From Hallerella sp963629575 (GTDB taxonomy: Bacteria; Fibrobacterota; Fibrobacteria; Fibrobacterales; Fibrobacteraceae): a stretch of DNA of 64,000 bases. Both the position numbers and the translations under genes were made by a program. Shown in pieces: positions 25,474 through 35,092 of the stretch; positions within the stretch are counted from its first letter, which is position 1; the number at the start of each line of letters is the position of its first letter. The notes beneath the pieces are model-generated. The model was not told the origin of the DNA. It worked only from the letters and a program-made list of their open reading frames with translations, and did not search any database. Where the stretch lies: positions 19,268-83,267 of the forward strand of contig CAVGIM010000004.1 of the NCBI GenBank assembly GCA_963629575.1. Direction: 5' to 3'.

Positions 25474-28161
25474 CTACGAATCGGATTTTTCTTCCGACGT
25501 TTCGGAGCCTTCGGAAGTTTCCGCGGGTTCCTTTGGCAATTCGCCGTCCGTAATTTCGGCGTTCGACTGGCCTTCGACGCTTTCCTGCTCGATATCGTCA
25601 TCGCTCGGAAGCGCCGTCGCGTCCTGAACCTTGTCGTTATCCGAAAGACTTATCGCCTTCACGCCCTGGGAAACGCGTCCCGTCAGGCGGATGCTATCGA
25701 CAGGAATCCGAATGACCTGGCCTTCGCGGCTTGTGATTATCAGGTCGTAATCGTCCGCGACACTATCGACAAAGACGGCATCGCCCGTTTTTTCGGTGAT
25801 GTTCAGGTTGCGAACGCCCTTGCCACCGCGACGCGTGATCCGGTAGGCTGCCGGTTCGGATCGCTTGCCAAAACCGTTCTCGCTGATGGTCAGGACCTTG
25901 CGGTCGGACTTGAGCCACAGAAGCGCGATGACCTCGTCCCCTTCGGAAAGGCGAATTCCGCGGACGCCGTGGGTTCCGCGTCCCATCGTGCGGAAGCAGG
26001 AAATCGGGAATGTCAACGCCTGTCCCTTCCTTGTCGCAAGCATCAGCAAGTCCTTCGCGAGGTTCGAGCTATCGACGGGGTCTTCCTGGCTTTCGGTCTC
26101 GGTTTCCTCCGCCTCGTTCACGTTTTCCGGTTCGACATCCTCGCCGCGGGCGGCGGCTTCCATCTGTTCCGCCGTCACGCCGACCAGCACGACTTTCACC
26201 AGTTCATCGCCTTCGTCAAGCGAAATCGCATTGACGCCAGCGCGCCGCGGGTTCGAGAAGAGCTTTAAGTCCATCTTGTTCACGATGCCGTTCTTCGTCG
26301 CAAAGACCAGGCAGTTGTAGCCGCCGAACTTGCGCACCGGGACAATCGCCGAGACCTTTTCGCCCGGTTCGAGACTGACAAAGTTCACTATCGGACGGCC
26401 CTTTCCGCTGCGCGAACCTTCCGGCAAGCGATAGACCTTTGTCCAGTAAACGCGGCCCTTGTTCGTAAACACGAGCAGATAGCTGTGGGTGCTCGCCGTG
26501 AAAATCGTCTGGATGTTGTCTTCGTCCTTGAGGCCCGCGCCGATAATTCCCTTGCCGCCGCGATTCTGCGCCTTGAAGGTATCGATGGGCAAACGCTTCA
26601 CGTAGCCTTCGCGGCTGAGCGTAATGACCTGTTCTTCTTCGGGAATCAGGTCTTCGGAATCAAAGTCCTGCACGGACGCTTCGATGGACGTCCGACGGTC
26701 GTCGCCATACTTTGCCGTAATCGCGTCAAGCGAATCGAGAACAATCTGGACGCGGCGTTCCTTGCGCGCCACGATGTCTTCCAGATCCTTGGCTATCAGG
26801 ATCAGCTGCTGGTATTCCGCCTCGAGCTTTTCGATTTCAAGCCCGGTCAGACGCTTGAGCTGCATATCGACAATCGCCTGCGACTGGACGTCGTCAAACG
26901 AGAAGCGCGCTTCGAGCTTTCGCTTTGCGTCTTCCGTATTTTCGGAAGTCTTGATAATCGCGATGACCTCGTCGATGTTGTCCTTGTCGCAGACAATGCG
27001 GAGAGCTTCCAGGATATGCATCCGGGCAAGGGTCTTCTTCAAGTCAAACTGCGTGCGGCGCAAGATAACGTCAAGGCGATGATCGACGTAATGACGAATC
27101 ATGTCCTTTAGCGGCAAGAGCGTCGGCTGGGTCCGATTCACCAGGGCGAGACTATAGACGCTGAACGTGTCTTCGAGCTGCGTATATTTGTACAGATTGT
27201 TCAGAACGATGTCGCCCTGGAAATCGCGCTTGATATCGATGACGACCCGCATACCGTCCCTGTCGGATTCGTCCCGGATATCGCTGATGCCATCGACGCG
27301 CTTGTCGCGGACCAGATCCGCCATGTTCTTGACAAGCAGCGCCTTGTTCACCATGTAGGGAATTTCGCTGATAACCAGACGTTCGCGGCCATTGGCCATT
27401 TTCTCGATTTCGACGCGTCCACGCACGCGGATCTTTCCGCGGCCCGTGAGGTACGCTTCGCGGATGCCCGCCTTGCCGCAGATGATTCCACCCGTCGGAA
27501 AATCCGGCCCGGATACGTAGTTCAGAAGTTCTTCGGGAGCGATATCGTTGTTTGCGCAATAGGCGTGGATGGCGTTCGTGACTTCGCGCAAGTTGTGCGG
27601 CGGAATGTTTGTCGCCATGCCGACAGCGATTCCCGAAGATCCGTTCACGAGCAAGTTCGGAAACGCGGACGGAAGGACCAGAGGCTCGTCGCGCTCTTCG
27701 TCGTATGTCTTGGCCATATCGACGGTTTCCTTTTCCAGGTCTTCGAGCATCATGGCGCCGAACTTGCTCATCTTGGCTTCGGTGTAACGCATCGCGGCCG
27801 GGGGGTCCGCATCGACAGAACCGAAGTTTCCCTTGCCGATGGCGAGCGGATAGCGCAGGGAAAAATCCTGCGCCATGCGAACCAGCGTATCGTAGATGGC
27901 GGAATCTCCATGCGGATGGTATTCACCCATCACCTTTCCCACGATGTTCGCCGACTTCAGCGTCTTGTGATCCGGAGTCAGTCCGAGCTTGTGCATTCCG
28001 AACAGGACGCGCCGATGGACGGGCTTCAGGCCATCCCGCACATCCGGGAGGGCGCGCGCGACAATCACGCTCATCGAGTAGCGCAGGTAACTGTCCTGCA
28101 TGTCTCGTTCAATCAGCGAATCATAATGCTGTCCGGGAGTCAATTTGATGTTTTCTGCCAT
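25474..28161 (-). CDS. gyrA: DNA gyrase subunit A
   Basis: An 895-residue protein. The N-terminal breakage-reunion domain has RALPDVRDGLKPVHRR, the quinolone region HPHGDSAIYDTLVRMAQ with the susceptible-type Ser after GD, and the active-site Tyr in AAMRYTEAKM. The C-terminal beta-pinwheel carries the GyrA box as AQNRGGKG, one change from the usual QRRGGKG. One blade contains a long acidic insertion (about residues 710-745, rich in Glu, Asp, Asn) and the C-terminal tail is also Glu/Ser-rich. GyrA with GyrB introduces negative supercoils. gyrB is not nearby. surE lies 16 bases upstream on the same strand. Confidence 0.97.
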   Translation of the reverse strand: MAENIKLTPGQHYDSLIERDMQDSYLRYSMSVIVARALPDVRDGLKPVHRRVLFGMHKLGLTPDHKTLKSANIVGKVMGEYHPHGDSAIYDTLVRMAQDFSLRYPLAIGKGNFGSVDADPPAAMRYTEAKMSKFGAMMLEDLEKETVDMAKTYDEERDEPLVLPSAFPNLLVNGSSGIAVGMATNIPPHNLREVTNAIHAYCANNDIAPEELLNYVSGPDFPTGGIICGKAGIREAYLTGRGKIRVRGRVEIEKMANGRERLVISEIPYMVNKALLVKNMADLVRDKRVDGISDIRDESDRDGMRVVIDIKRDFQGDIVLNNLYKYTQLEDTFSVYSLALVNRTQPTLLPLKDMIRHYVDHRLDVILRRTQFDLKKTLARMHILEALRIVCDKDNIDEVIAIIKTSENTEDAKRKLEARFSFDDVQSQAIVDMQLKRLTGLEIEKLEAEYQQLILIAKDLEDIVARKERRVQIVLDSLDAITAKYGDDRRTSIEASVQDFDSEDLIPEEEQVITLSREGYVKRLPIDTFKAQNRGGKGIIGAGLKDEDNIQTIFTASTHSYLLVFTNKGRVYWTKVYRLPEGSRSGKGRPIVNFVSLEPGEKVSAIVPVRKFGGYNCLVFATKNGIVNKMDLKLFSNPRRAGVNAISLDEGDELVKVVLVGVTAEQMEAAARGEDVEPENVNEAEETETESQEDPVDSSNLAKDLLMLATRKGQALTFPISCFRTMGRGTHGVRGIRLSEGDEVIALLWLKSDRKVLTISENGFGKRSEPAAYRITRRGGKGVRNLNITEKTGDAVFVDSVADDYDLIITSREGQVIRIPVDSIRLTGRVSQGVKAISLSDNDKVQDATALPSDDDIEQESVEGQSNAEITDGELPKEPAETSEGSETSEEKSDS

Positions 28162-28177
28162 GATGTTCCTTCGTTTT

Positions 28178-28951
28178 CTACCTAGCTAAAATTTTTTCCA
28201 AGGCCTTTTCGACAGGGAGAAGCTCTTCGCGAGCCGTCTGGTCTATCGTCATCGGCGTTATCGTTGCAAAGCCCCGCAAGAGAAGGTCGTCGTCCGAATC
28301 CGCGATAAAACGTTCGGGGAGCTTTTCCCCTTCGAGAAAATACCTGCCGTTTCTTTCCTCGTAACGGTCCGTGAACATCGAGAGGCTTTGCGGAGCGACC
28401 CGGTATCCCCGAAATCCAAGGCTCTCCCGCGGGAAATTGACATTCCAGACGGTCTGCGGAGAAATTTTTTCAAAGAGCCTTTCCTCTACGATCCGGACGG
28501 CAAGGCGACAAAGTTCGGAAAGCATTCTTTCCGAGGAACCCGCGCAGAGCGAAAGCGCAATGCCGGGCTTTCCCCAGAGAGCCGCTTCGCGGGCCCCGGC
28601 AACCGTTCCCGAATACAGCGACGAAACGCCCGCATTTTCGCCCGCATTCGGACCGGAAAACACGCAAGCGATCGGGCAGTCCCGGTAAAGAGTCCGAAGA
28701 CCAAGCTTCGTGCAGTCGGCAGGCGTCCCGGTGAGAGCGTAAAAATCAAAGGGATAGTCGCCGGAAATTCGCCGGAGCTCGTGTCCAAGGAAACCCTGGA
28801 ACCCGTGGGAAACTCCGCTCTGTTCCGTCGCGGGAGCGACGACATGGACGCTTGCCACCCGCGAAAGGGACAAGGCCAGGGAAACGAGCAGCGGGCTTTC
28901 GAAGCCGTCGTCATTCGTAAGCAGGATTTCAGGACGGGAAGGTTTCAACAT
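28178..28951 (-). CDS. surE: 5'-nucleotidase SurE
   Basis: A 257-residue protein of usual SurE length. The metal-binding start EILLTNDDGFESP, VVAPATEQSGVSH, the LTGTPADC loop and SGPNAGENAG with SLYSGTVAGAREAA are the family signatures. SurE is a cytoplasmic divalent-metal nucleotidase acting on nucleoside monophosphates in stress and stationary phase. It is divergent from hisS across about 62 bases and may share transcription with gyrA. Confidence 0.95.
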   Translation of the reverse strand: MLKPSRPEILLTNDDGFESPLLVSLALSLSRVASVHVVAPATEQSGVSHGFQGFLGHELRRISGDYPFDFYALTGTPADCTKLGLRTLYRDCPIACVFSGPNAGENAGVSSLYSGTVAGAREAALWGKPGIALSLCAGSSERMLSELCRLAVRIVEERLFEKISPQTVWNVNFPRESLGFRGYRVAPQSLSMFTDRYEERNGRYFLEGEKLPERFIADSDDDLLLRGFATITPMTIDQTAREELLPVEKALEKILAR

Positions 28952-29013
28952 TACCCGATAAAGATAGAAAATGAAAACGTTTCTGTCGCCCTTTTTACTA
29001 CCTTTGCCACCGT

Positions 29014-30303
29014 ATGACTACGACAAAGATGCAAACGCCTCCGCTCCCTAAGGGCACGCGCGACTTTTACCCCGAATCCATGCGGATTCAGAACTATATT
29101 TTCGACACCTGGCGCAAGGCGGCCCTCCGCTTCGGATACGAAGAATACGAAGGCCCGATGTTCGAGCACCTGGAACTCTACACGGGAAAGTCGGGCGACG
29201 AAATCGTAAGCCAGCTCTATGACTTTATGGACAAGGGCGGACGCCATATCGCCCTGCGCCCCGAAATGACCCCCACTCTCGCCCGACTGGTCATTCAAAA
29301 GGGAAATTCCCTTCGAAAGCCCTTCAAGTGGTTCAGCATGCCGAGGCTTTTTCGCTACGAACGCGCCCAGAAAGGACGCCTCCGCGAATTTTTCCAGCTG
29401 AATCTCGACATCATCGGAACGGAAAGCATCTACGCCGAAGCGGACCTTCTTTCCGCCATCGCCTTCATGCTCCAGGACTTCGGGCTCAAGACGGGCGATT
29501 TCTGCATCGGCGTCTCCAGCCGAAAGCTCCTCAATGCCTTTCTCGAAGAAATCGGGGTTCTCGACGCGTCAAAGGTCTATCCGGTGCTCGACCGTCGCCT
29601 GAAAATCGAAAAGGGCGACTTTTACAGGGAACTCGCCGAAGCGGGCCTTTCCGAAGAACAGACGCAAAAGCTCGACAGCCTGATGGATTCGAAAAACATC
29701 GAAGACGTCGCGTCCAGGATCCAGGGCGAAGCCTCCCGAAACGCTCTCGACGAAATCCGGATGCTGTTCCAGACGCTCGAACATTCGGGAGCGGCCGAAT
29801 CGGTCTCGCTAGACCTCTCGATTGTCCGCGGACTGGCCTATTACACGGGGATCGTCTTTGAAGTTTTCGACAAGGGAAAATCCATGCGCGCCATCGCCGG
29901 CGGCGGACGCTACGACAGCCTCACCGAAAAGCTCGGCGGACAAAAGGTTCCCGGCGTGGGATTCGGCATGGGAGACGTGGTCCTTGCGAACCTTCTCGAA
30001 GAACGCGGCCTCTTGCCCTCGTCCAGGCAGTCGCTCGATTTCTTTGTCGCAAGCTTTGCAAACGACATGGACAGGATTTTCTCCGTCGCGAGCGAACTCC
30101 GCAGGCGCGGCTTTACCGTAAGCCATCCGCTCGCACCGGCAAAGCTCGGCAAGCAGATGGAACAGGCGAACGCCCAGGGCGCGAAAGTCGTCGTCTATGT
30201 CGATGGGGAAAAGGCTCCCGCCGGCGGCTTCGAATACAAGATTCTCTCCTCGGGAACATCCGGAGCGGGCACGCTCGAAGAAATCGCAAGGATCAAGGCC
30301 TGA
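29014..30303 (+). CDS. hisS: Histidyl-tRNA synthetase
   Basis: A 429-residue class II synthetase. Class motif 1 region PPLPKGTRDFYPE, motif 2 area MPRLFRYERAQKGRLREFFQLNLDIIG, the HisRS-specific RGLAYYTGIVFEVF, and motif 3 GFGMGDVVLANL are all present. The C-terminal anticodon-binding domain ends near EIARIKA. It charges tRNA-His. The next gene begins six bases after the stop, so hisS may lead the SGNH-MBOAT cassette. Confidence 0.96.
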   Translation: MTTTKMQTPPLPKGTRDFYPESMRIQNYIFDTWRKAALRFGYEEYEGPMFEHLELYTGKSGDEIVSQLYDFMDKGGRHIALRPEMTPTLARLVIQKGNSLRKPFKWFSMPRLFRYERAQKGRLREFFQLNLDIIGTESIYAEADLLSAIAFMLQDFGLKTGDFCIGVSSRKLLNAFLEEIGVLDASKVYPVLDRRLKIEKGDFYRELAEAGLSEEQTQKLDSLMDSKNIEDVASRIQGEASRNALDEIRMLFQTLEHSGAAESVSLDLSIVRGLAYYTGIVFEVFDKGKSMRAIAGGGRYDSLTEKLGGQKVPGVGFGMGDVVLANLLEERGLLPSSRQSLDFFVASFANDMDRIFSVASELRRRGFTVSHPLAPAKLGKQMEQANAQGAKVVVYVDGEKAPAGGFEYKILSSGTSGAGTLEEIARIKA

Positions 30304-30309
30304 CGTCCG

Positions 30310-31914
30310 ATGACGCCATTCCGCACGCTTCTTTTTATCCTTGTCGTCTTTGCCCTCTTCGGCGCGCTTTCGCTCGGTTTTCCGAGCGAAGGAATTTCCG
30401 TCGGGCCATTCACGCTGCGGTTTCCCTCCCTGAAGGAAAAACTCGAGGAAACGAAAGCGGATCTTTCCGACTCGGCAAGGCCCGATCCCGAAGAACAGAT
30501 CCGGAAGATGCTTGCCGAAACGCGCGCACGACAGTTCGCCGAATACGCGGATTCGCTAGCCTTTTACGAAACGTTTTTCAAGAGCGGTCCTACGCGATTC
30601 GACTTTCCGGACAATAGCCCGTTCTGGTTCGACCGCTTTTTTGACCGGGTAGAGCAGGCGAAGGATTCGGGCGAAGTCATCCACATCGTCCACTACGGCG
30701 ATTCCCAGCTCGAAGGCGACCGCATCACGGCGACTTTCCGCGAAGCCATCCAGGCGCTCTTCGGAGGTTCCGGACCGGGAATGGTACCGCCTCTCGCCGA
30801 CATTCCTTCATTCGTTTTCAACGGACACAGCATCGGAAACCTTTCGCGACACCGCATCTTTGGACCGAAAGAAGAACATGCGTCAAACAACCGATACGGT
30901 CCGCTCGCCCAGGTGACCGATTTAAATGGCAGCGCGACGTTTACGTTCAAGAAGAGCCGACGCCAGAAAAACTACCCGAACGCCGGAAAGTTTCAAAAAA
31001 TCCGTCTTCTCGCGAACAAGGCAAACCTCAAGACAAGGCTCATCTACAGGGCGGCGGTCATCGATACGGTTATCGGCGATTCCTTAGAGGAATACAGAAC
31101 GCATACGCAGAAATTTCTCGCGACAGATCCGGTCGTCGAAACCTATCCGAACCTTTCCGTCTATACGTGGGATCTTCTTCACGAAACGGAATCCGTCACG
31201 CTGACCGTTTCGGGCAAGGCTTCGCTATACACGATTGTACTTGACGGATCGTCGGGTATCGGAGTCGATAACGTCGCCATGCGCGGAAGTTCGGGAACCG
31301 TTTTCACCAAGATGGACAACGATCTTCTTGGCGCATCCCTCCAGGCCATCAACGCGAAACTCATCCTGATGGAATACGGCGGAAACCTGGTTCCAAGCGT
31401 TACTCGCGCAAACCTTGACTGGGTCGAAAAGACCCTCGAAAGGCAAATCCAGGCTCTACAGAAAGCGGCTCCCGACGCGGACATTCTCTTTATCGGCCCT
31501 GCGGACATGTCAAAGAAAATCAACGGAAGGTGGACCAGCTACCCGAACCTCGAAATGACGGTCGAAAAGCTTCGGGAAGTCGCCCTGAAGAACGGCTGCG
31601 CCTACTGGGACATGTATCGCGTCATGGGCGGGCAGAACTCCATGATTTCCTGGGTCAAGGAAAAGCCTCCTCTCGGCGGACCGGACTATATCCACTTTAC
31701 CCGTGCCGGAGCTTCCCATATCGGCGAGCTCCTCTACAACGCGATAAAACTGCACTACGACCATTACGCATTTAGAAAGGCCCGAAAAATCGATTCGGAG
31801 AAGCTCTTCGAAATCCATTCTTTTCGGGACAGCGCAAAAATCAAGGCAGACACGCTCGTCGCCGAAAACGACACGCTTGTATTGACTCCCATTTCCCGCG
31901 GCGAGGTTCCATGA
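30310..31914 (+). CDS. Membrane-anchored SGNH/GDSL-type protein (likely O-acetyltransferase partner)
   Basis: A 534-residue protein with one N-terminal membrane helix (FILVVFALFGALSLGF) and a charged stalk. SGNH block I is HIVHYGDSQLEGD with a candidate Ser nucleophile. A Gly-Asn pair (YGGNLVPS) may be block III, and DYIHFTRAGASHIGE is block V with the Asp-x-x-His dyad. A catalytic triad is therefore plausible. With the MBOAT gene two places downstream, it resembles AlgJ/AlgX or PatB-like partners that transfer acetyl groups to exported polysaccharides. The substrate is unknown. The stop overlaps the next start by four bases. Confidence 0.72.
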   Translation: MTPFRTLLFILVVFALFGALSLGFPSEGISVGPFTLRFPSLKEKLEETKADLSDSARPDPEEQIRKMLAETRARQFAEYADSLAFYETFFKSGPTRFDFPDNSPFWFDRFFDRVEQAKDSGEVIHIVHYGDSQLEGDRITATFREAIQALFGGSGPGMVPPLADIPSFVFNGHSIGNLSRHRIFGPKEEHASNNRYGPLAQVTDLNGSATFTFKKSRRQKNYPNAGKFQKIRLLANKANLKTRLIYRAAVIDTVIGDSLEEYRTHTQKFLATDPVVETYPNLSVYTWDLLHETESVTLTVSGKASLYTIVLDGSSGIGVDNVAMRGSSGTVFTKMDNDLLGASLQAINAKLILMEYGGNLVPSVTRANLDWVEKTLERQIQALQKAAPDADILFIGPADMSKKINGRWTSYPNLEMTVEKLREVALKNGCAYWDMYRVMGGQNSMISWVKEKPPLGGPDYIHFTRAGASHIGELLYNAIKLHYDHYAFRKARKIDSEKLFEIHSFRDSAKIKADTLVAENDTLVLTPISRGEVP

Positions 31915-33236
31915 AGCAAATCGCGTTCTGGATCCTGGTGGCATGTACCCTCTCCATCGCCGACAAAGTCCGCCTGCCTATCGACTCGTCCGCAAACCAC
32001 ATCGTCTTTCCTGCGGGGAACTCATCATTCTCCCCGTTTCTGCACAAGCTGGATTCGCTAATCTATACAAGACAGGGAAACGTCAACATTCTGCATCTCG
32101 GCGGTTCTCACATCCAGGCAGACGTTTTTTCCAACCGCATCCGTTCAAGGCTCGTCCGCGACATTCCCCTGCCGGCCGCATCGCGCGGATTCGTCTTTCC
32201 GTTCACCGCGGCGAATTCCAATACGCCCATCAGCTACGCTTCGCGAAAGCGCGGACGCTTCCAATGGGAACGGAGCGCTATCAGGAACCGCGAAAAGCCT
32301 TTGGGCCTCATGGGTTTCCAGGTGACGACAGTCGATCCCGACGCGGAAATTCGCATTGTCCTGGATTCGCGGATTCCGAACGAAAAGATGTGGCGCTTCA
32401 CAAAGGTCCGCCTGTTCGGATTCTCGGCGGATTCCATCGAGCCTATTTTGCAACTCGAAGAGAACGGCGTCCGCCAGGCGGGAAAACGCGATTCGGTTTC
32501 GGGAAGCTTCGTCTTTGAAATTTCAAGAAGGGCGGATTCCCTGATTTTTCGCTTTCCCTGGAAAAATCCCGCAGAGGAAGCCGCATGGCGCGACACGCTC
32601 GCAAGGCTCGATTCCCTCGGCAAGGAGGCGCTGTTTGCCGACACGGCATTCTGCAGGAAGATTCCAAAATTTACGCTCACGGGAATTTTCCTTTCCGATT
32701 CCGTTTCCGGGCTCACCTATAATTCCATCGGCGTAAACGGCGCGGGTCTAGAAGCGTATCTTTCGCTACAGGACCTAGAGCGCGACCTGGACTTTTCGCC
32801 GCCGGATCTGGTCATCTTTTCCATCGGGATTAACGACGCGAACGTGGCAAGTTTCGATTCCGAGCTGTTCAAGGCGCGCTACGACACCCTGATCTACCGG
32901 ATCCGGAAAGTTTCCCCCAAGGCGGCACTGCTTTTTATGTCCAACAACGACAGCTATTTCACCAAGACGAACAGGCCGAACAAAAACGGCGAGCTGGTCG
33001 CGCAAGCGACCTTTGAACTGGCCAAAAAATACAAGGGCGGATTCTGGGATATGTACAGGATAATGGGAGGATTTCAATCCATGGACTCCTGGGTCGCAGC
33101 CGATTACGCGAAAAAGGATCGCGTCCATTTCAAGAATTCCGGCTACGAGCTTTTGGGAGACCTTTTCTTTGACGCTCTTCGCGAAGTGATCTTTCCCGAT
33201 TCCGCATTTTCCAGACCGGCGGAGAAAAAAAGATGA
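31911..33236 (+). CDS. Secreted SGNH-like protein with altered block I
   Basis: A 441-residue protein with a signal peptide ending near IADK. Block I reads HLGGSHIQADVFS, keeping Ser but with Gly in place of the usual Asp of GDS. SIGINDANV gives the Gly-x-Asn block, and DRVHFKNSGYELLGD is a good block V. WDMYRIMGG is shared with the preceding SGNH protein, so the two are likely paralogues with divergent roles, one perhaps a catalyst and one a carrier or acceptor-binding subunit. It overlaps both neighbours by four bases (ATGA), which implies strict coexpression. Confidence 0.68.
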   Translation: MKQIAFWILVACTLSIADKVRLPIDSSANHIVFPAGNSSFSPFLHKLDSLIYTRQGNVNILHLGGSHIQADVFSNRIRSRLVRDIPLPAASRGFVFPFTAANSNTPISYASRKRGRFQWERSAIRNREKPLGLMGFQVTTVDPDAEIRIVLDSRIPNEKMWRFTKVRLFGFSADSIEPILQLEENGVRQAGKRDSVSGSFVFEISRRADSLIFRFPWKNPAEEAAWRDTLARLDSLGKEALFADTAFCRKIPKFTLTGIFLSDSVSGLTYNSIGVNGAGLEAYLSLQDLERDLDFSPPDLVIFSIGINDANVASFDSELFKARYDTLIYRIRKVSPKAALLFMSNNDSYFTKTNRPNKNGELVAQATFELAKKYKGGFWDMYRIMGGFQSMDSWVAADYAKKDRVHFKNSGYELLGDLFFDALREVIFPDSAFSRPAEKKR

Positions 33237-35080
33237 GTTTTCTTGGCGACATTCTCCAGAGCGCGCTTTTCTTCGATCCGTCAAGGCCCCTAATCTTTAC
33301 GCAGTTTTACTTCTGGGCATTCTTCGCAGTCGTCTTTGCGCTGTTTTCCTGTCTGCACAGCAAGATCATGCTGCGCAACGCGTTCCTGTTCTTCGCGAGC
33401 CTCTTCTTTTACTACAAGACCAGCGGTAGCTACCTGCTGCTCCTGATTTTTTGCGTTTCCGTCAATTTTCTCGGCGGACGCTTTCTCGAAAAGCTTCGGA
33501 AAACGGCGCCAAGAACCATCTTTCTCGTTTTGCTAGTCGCAATCGATCTCTTCACTCTCGGCTATTTCAAGTACGCCTATTTTTTCCTCGACGTCTTGCA
33601 CCAGCTATTCGGGGTCGATTTAAAAGTCTATAACTTTTTCGCCGCGGCGAGCAACCGCTTTTTGCACACCGGTTCGCTAGTCGATCAAATCATTCTTCCC
33701 GTCGGCATTTCCTTTTTCACGTTCCAGGCGATTAGCTATGTCGTCGATGTCTATAAAAAGAGCATCCGGCCCATTGCCAACTTTTTCGACTTCGGCTTTT
33801 ATCTGACATTTTTCCCGGCCCTAGTCGCAGGTCCCATCATCCGTGCCGACAAGTTCATTCCCCAGCTGCACCGTCCCTACTTTCTTTCCCGCCGCGCCTT
33901 CGCGCTCGCCATTTTCTGGATTCTGAACGGACTTGCCAAAAAGATTGTCATGAGCGACTTTCTCGCGACGCAGTTTGTCGATCGCGTTTTCGAGACCCCG
34001 CTGCTCTTTACCGGATTCGAAAATCTCCTTGCGCTGTTTGCCTATTCGCTCCAGGTCTATGCGGATTTTTCCGGCTATACGGACATTGCGACCGGAGTCG
34101 CCCTTTTGATGGGATTTCGCCTGCCGCAGAACTTCCACTCGCCCTACAAGGCCGACAGGCCGTCCGAATTCTGGCATCGCTGGCATATTTCCCTTTCGCG
34201 CTGGCTCCGGGACTATCTCTACATCCCTCTCGGCGGAAACCGCCGCGCGAGCTTTGGAACCTTTTTCTGGACCTTGGTCATCTCCGCCATCGCCGTCATT
34301 CTCTCGGGCAGCTTCCTCGTCGCCTGCTCCCTGGGAATTCTATTGCTATCGCTTTTTCTCTGGGGAATTTTCCGGCCCGATTCCAGGCGAACCATCGCCA
34401 AGCATACCAATGCGATGATCACGCAGCTGATGGGAGGGCTCTGGCACGGCGCAAGCTGGAACTTCATCGTCTGGGGGGGACTGAACGGCGTCGGCATGAT
34501 TCTCAACACGCAATGGAGCAAGCAAAAAATCGAAGTTCGCGCCATTCTGATGTTCCTCCTTACCGCGACATTCGCCCTTCTGTGCAAGTTCCGCTACGAA
34601 CCGCTCTGGGGAATCGCCAGCGTCTGGTGCGGAATCATATTCCTCGGAATCTACGCGAGCATGATCTACGGACTCTTCTCGAAAAAGCCTCTGCCGCGGC
34701 TCAAGTTTGCCTGGAACGTTCTTCTCACGTTCGTCTTCATCACTTCGACGCGACTCTTTTTCCGCTCCGGCTCGAACCTTGACCCCGCCGAAGCCAACGA
34801 AGTCGCCTGGGAAACCGCCCGCAACATGATTCACCAGATAGGATCTCCGTGGAACCTTTCCCTCGTTCCGCAAATGGCGTTCCAGCATCTTTCCATCATT
34901 CTCGTATTTTGCCTGGGAATGGCCATTCACTGGCTACCGGAAAACTTCAAGCGCACCTATCGAATTCTCTTTGCGAAACTTCCCAAATGGGCGATAGCCC
35001 TCCTGACCGTCCTTGCGTGCCTTGTCATCTACCAGTTTTCCAGCGCGGATTCCCCGCCGTTCATCTATTTCCAGTTCTAG
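33233..35080 (+). CDS. MBOAT family O-acyltransferase (AlgI-like)
   Basis: A 615-residue polytopic protein with about 11-13 hydrophobic helices. The AlgI/DltB family signatures are present: SFFTFQAISYVVDVYK, FFPALVAGPIIRADKF, YADFSGYTDIATG, EFWHRWHISLSRWLRDY, and GLWHGASWNF with the predicted catalytic His near residue 404. MBOAT enzymes pass acyl groups, usually acetyl, across the inner membrane to a periplasmic partner. The two SGNH proteins upstream, coupled by four-base overlaps, are the likely partners. The target could be an exopolysaccharide, O-antigen or peptidoglycan. It ends 12 bases from the convergent glycosylase gene. Confidence 0.9.
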   Translation: MSFLGDILQSALFFDPSRPLIFTQFYFWAFFAVVFALFSCLHSKIMLRNAFLFFASLFFYYKTSGSYLLLLIFCVSVNFLGGRFLEKLRKTAPRTIFLVLLVAIDLFTLGYFKYAYFFLDVLHQLFGVDLKVYNFFAAASNRFLHTGSLVDQIILPVGISFFTFQAISYVVDVYKKSIRPIANFFDFGFYLTFFPALVAGPIIRADKFIPQLHRPYFLSRRAFALAIFWILNGLAKKIVMSDFLATQFVDRVFETPLLFTGFENLLALFAYSLQVYADFSGYTDIATGVALLMGFRLPQNFHSPYKADRPSEFWHRWHISLSRWLRDYLYIPLGGNRRASFGTFFWTLVISAIAVILSGSFLVACSLGILLLSLFLWGIFRPDSRRTIAKHTNAMITQLMGGLWHGASWNFIVWGGLNGVGMILNTQWSKQKIEVRAILMFLLTATFALLCKFRYEPLWGIASVWCGIIFLGIYASMIYGLFSKKPLPRLKFAWNVLLTFVFITSTRLFFRSGSNLDPAEANEVAWETARNMIHQIGSPWNLSLVPQMAFQHLSIILVFCLGMAIHWLPENFKRTYRILFAKLPKWAIALLTVLACLVIYQFSSADSPPFIYFQF

Positions 35081-35092
35081 AAGTTCGCGGAC

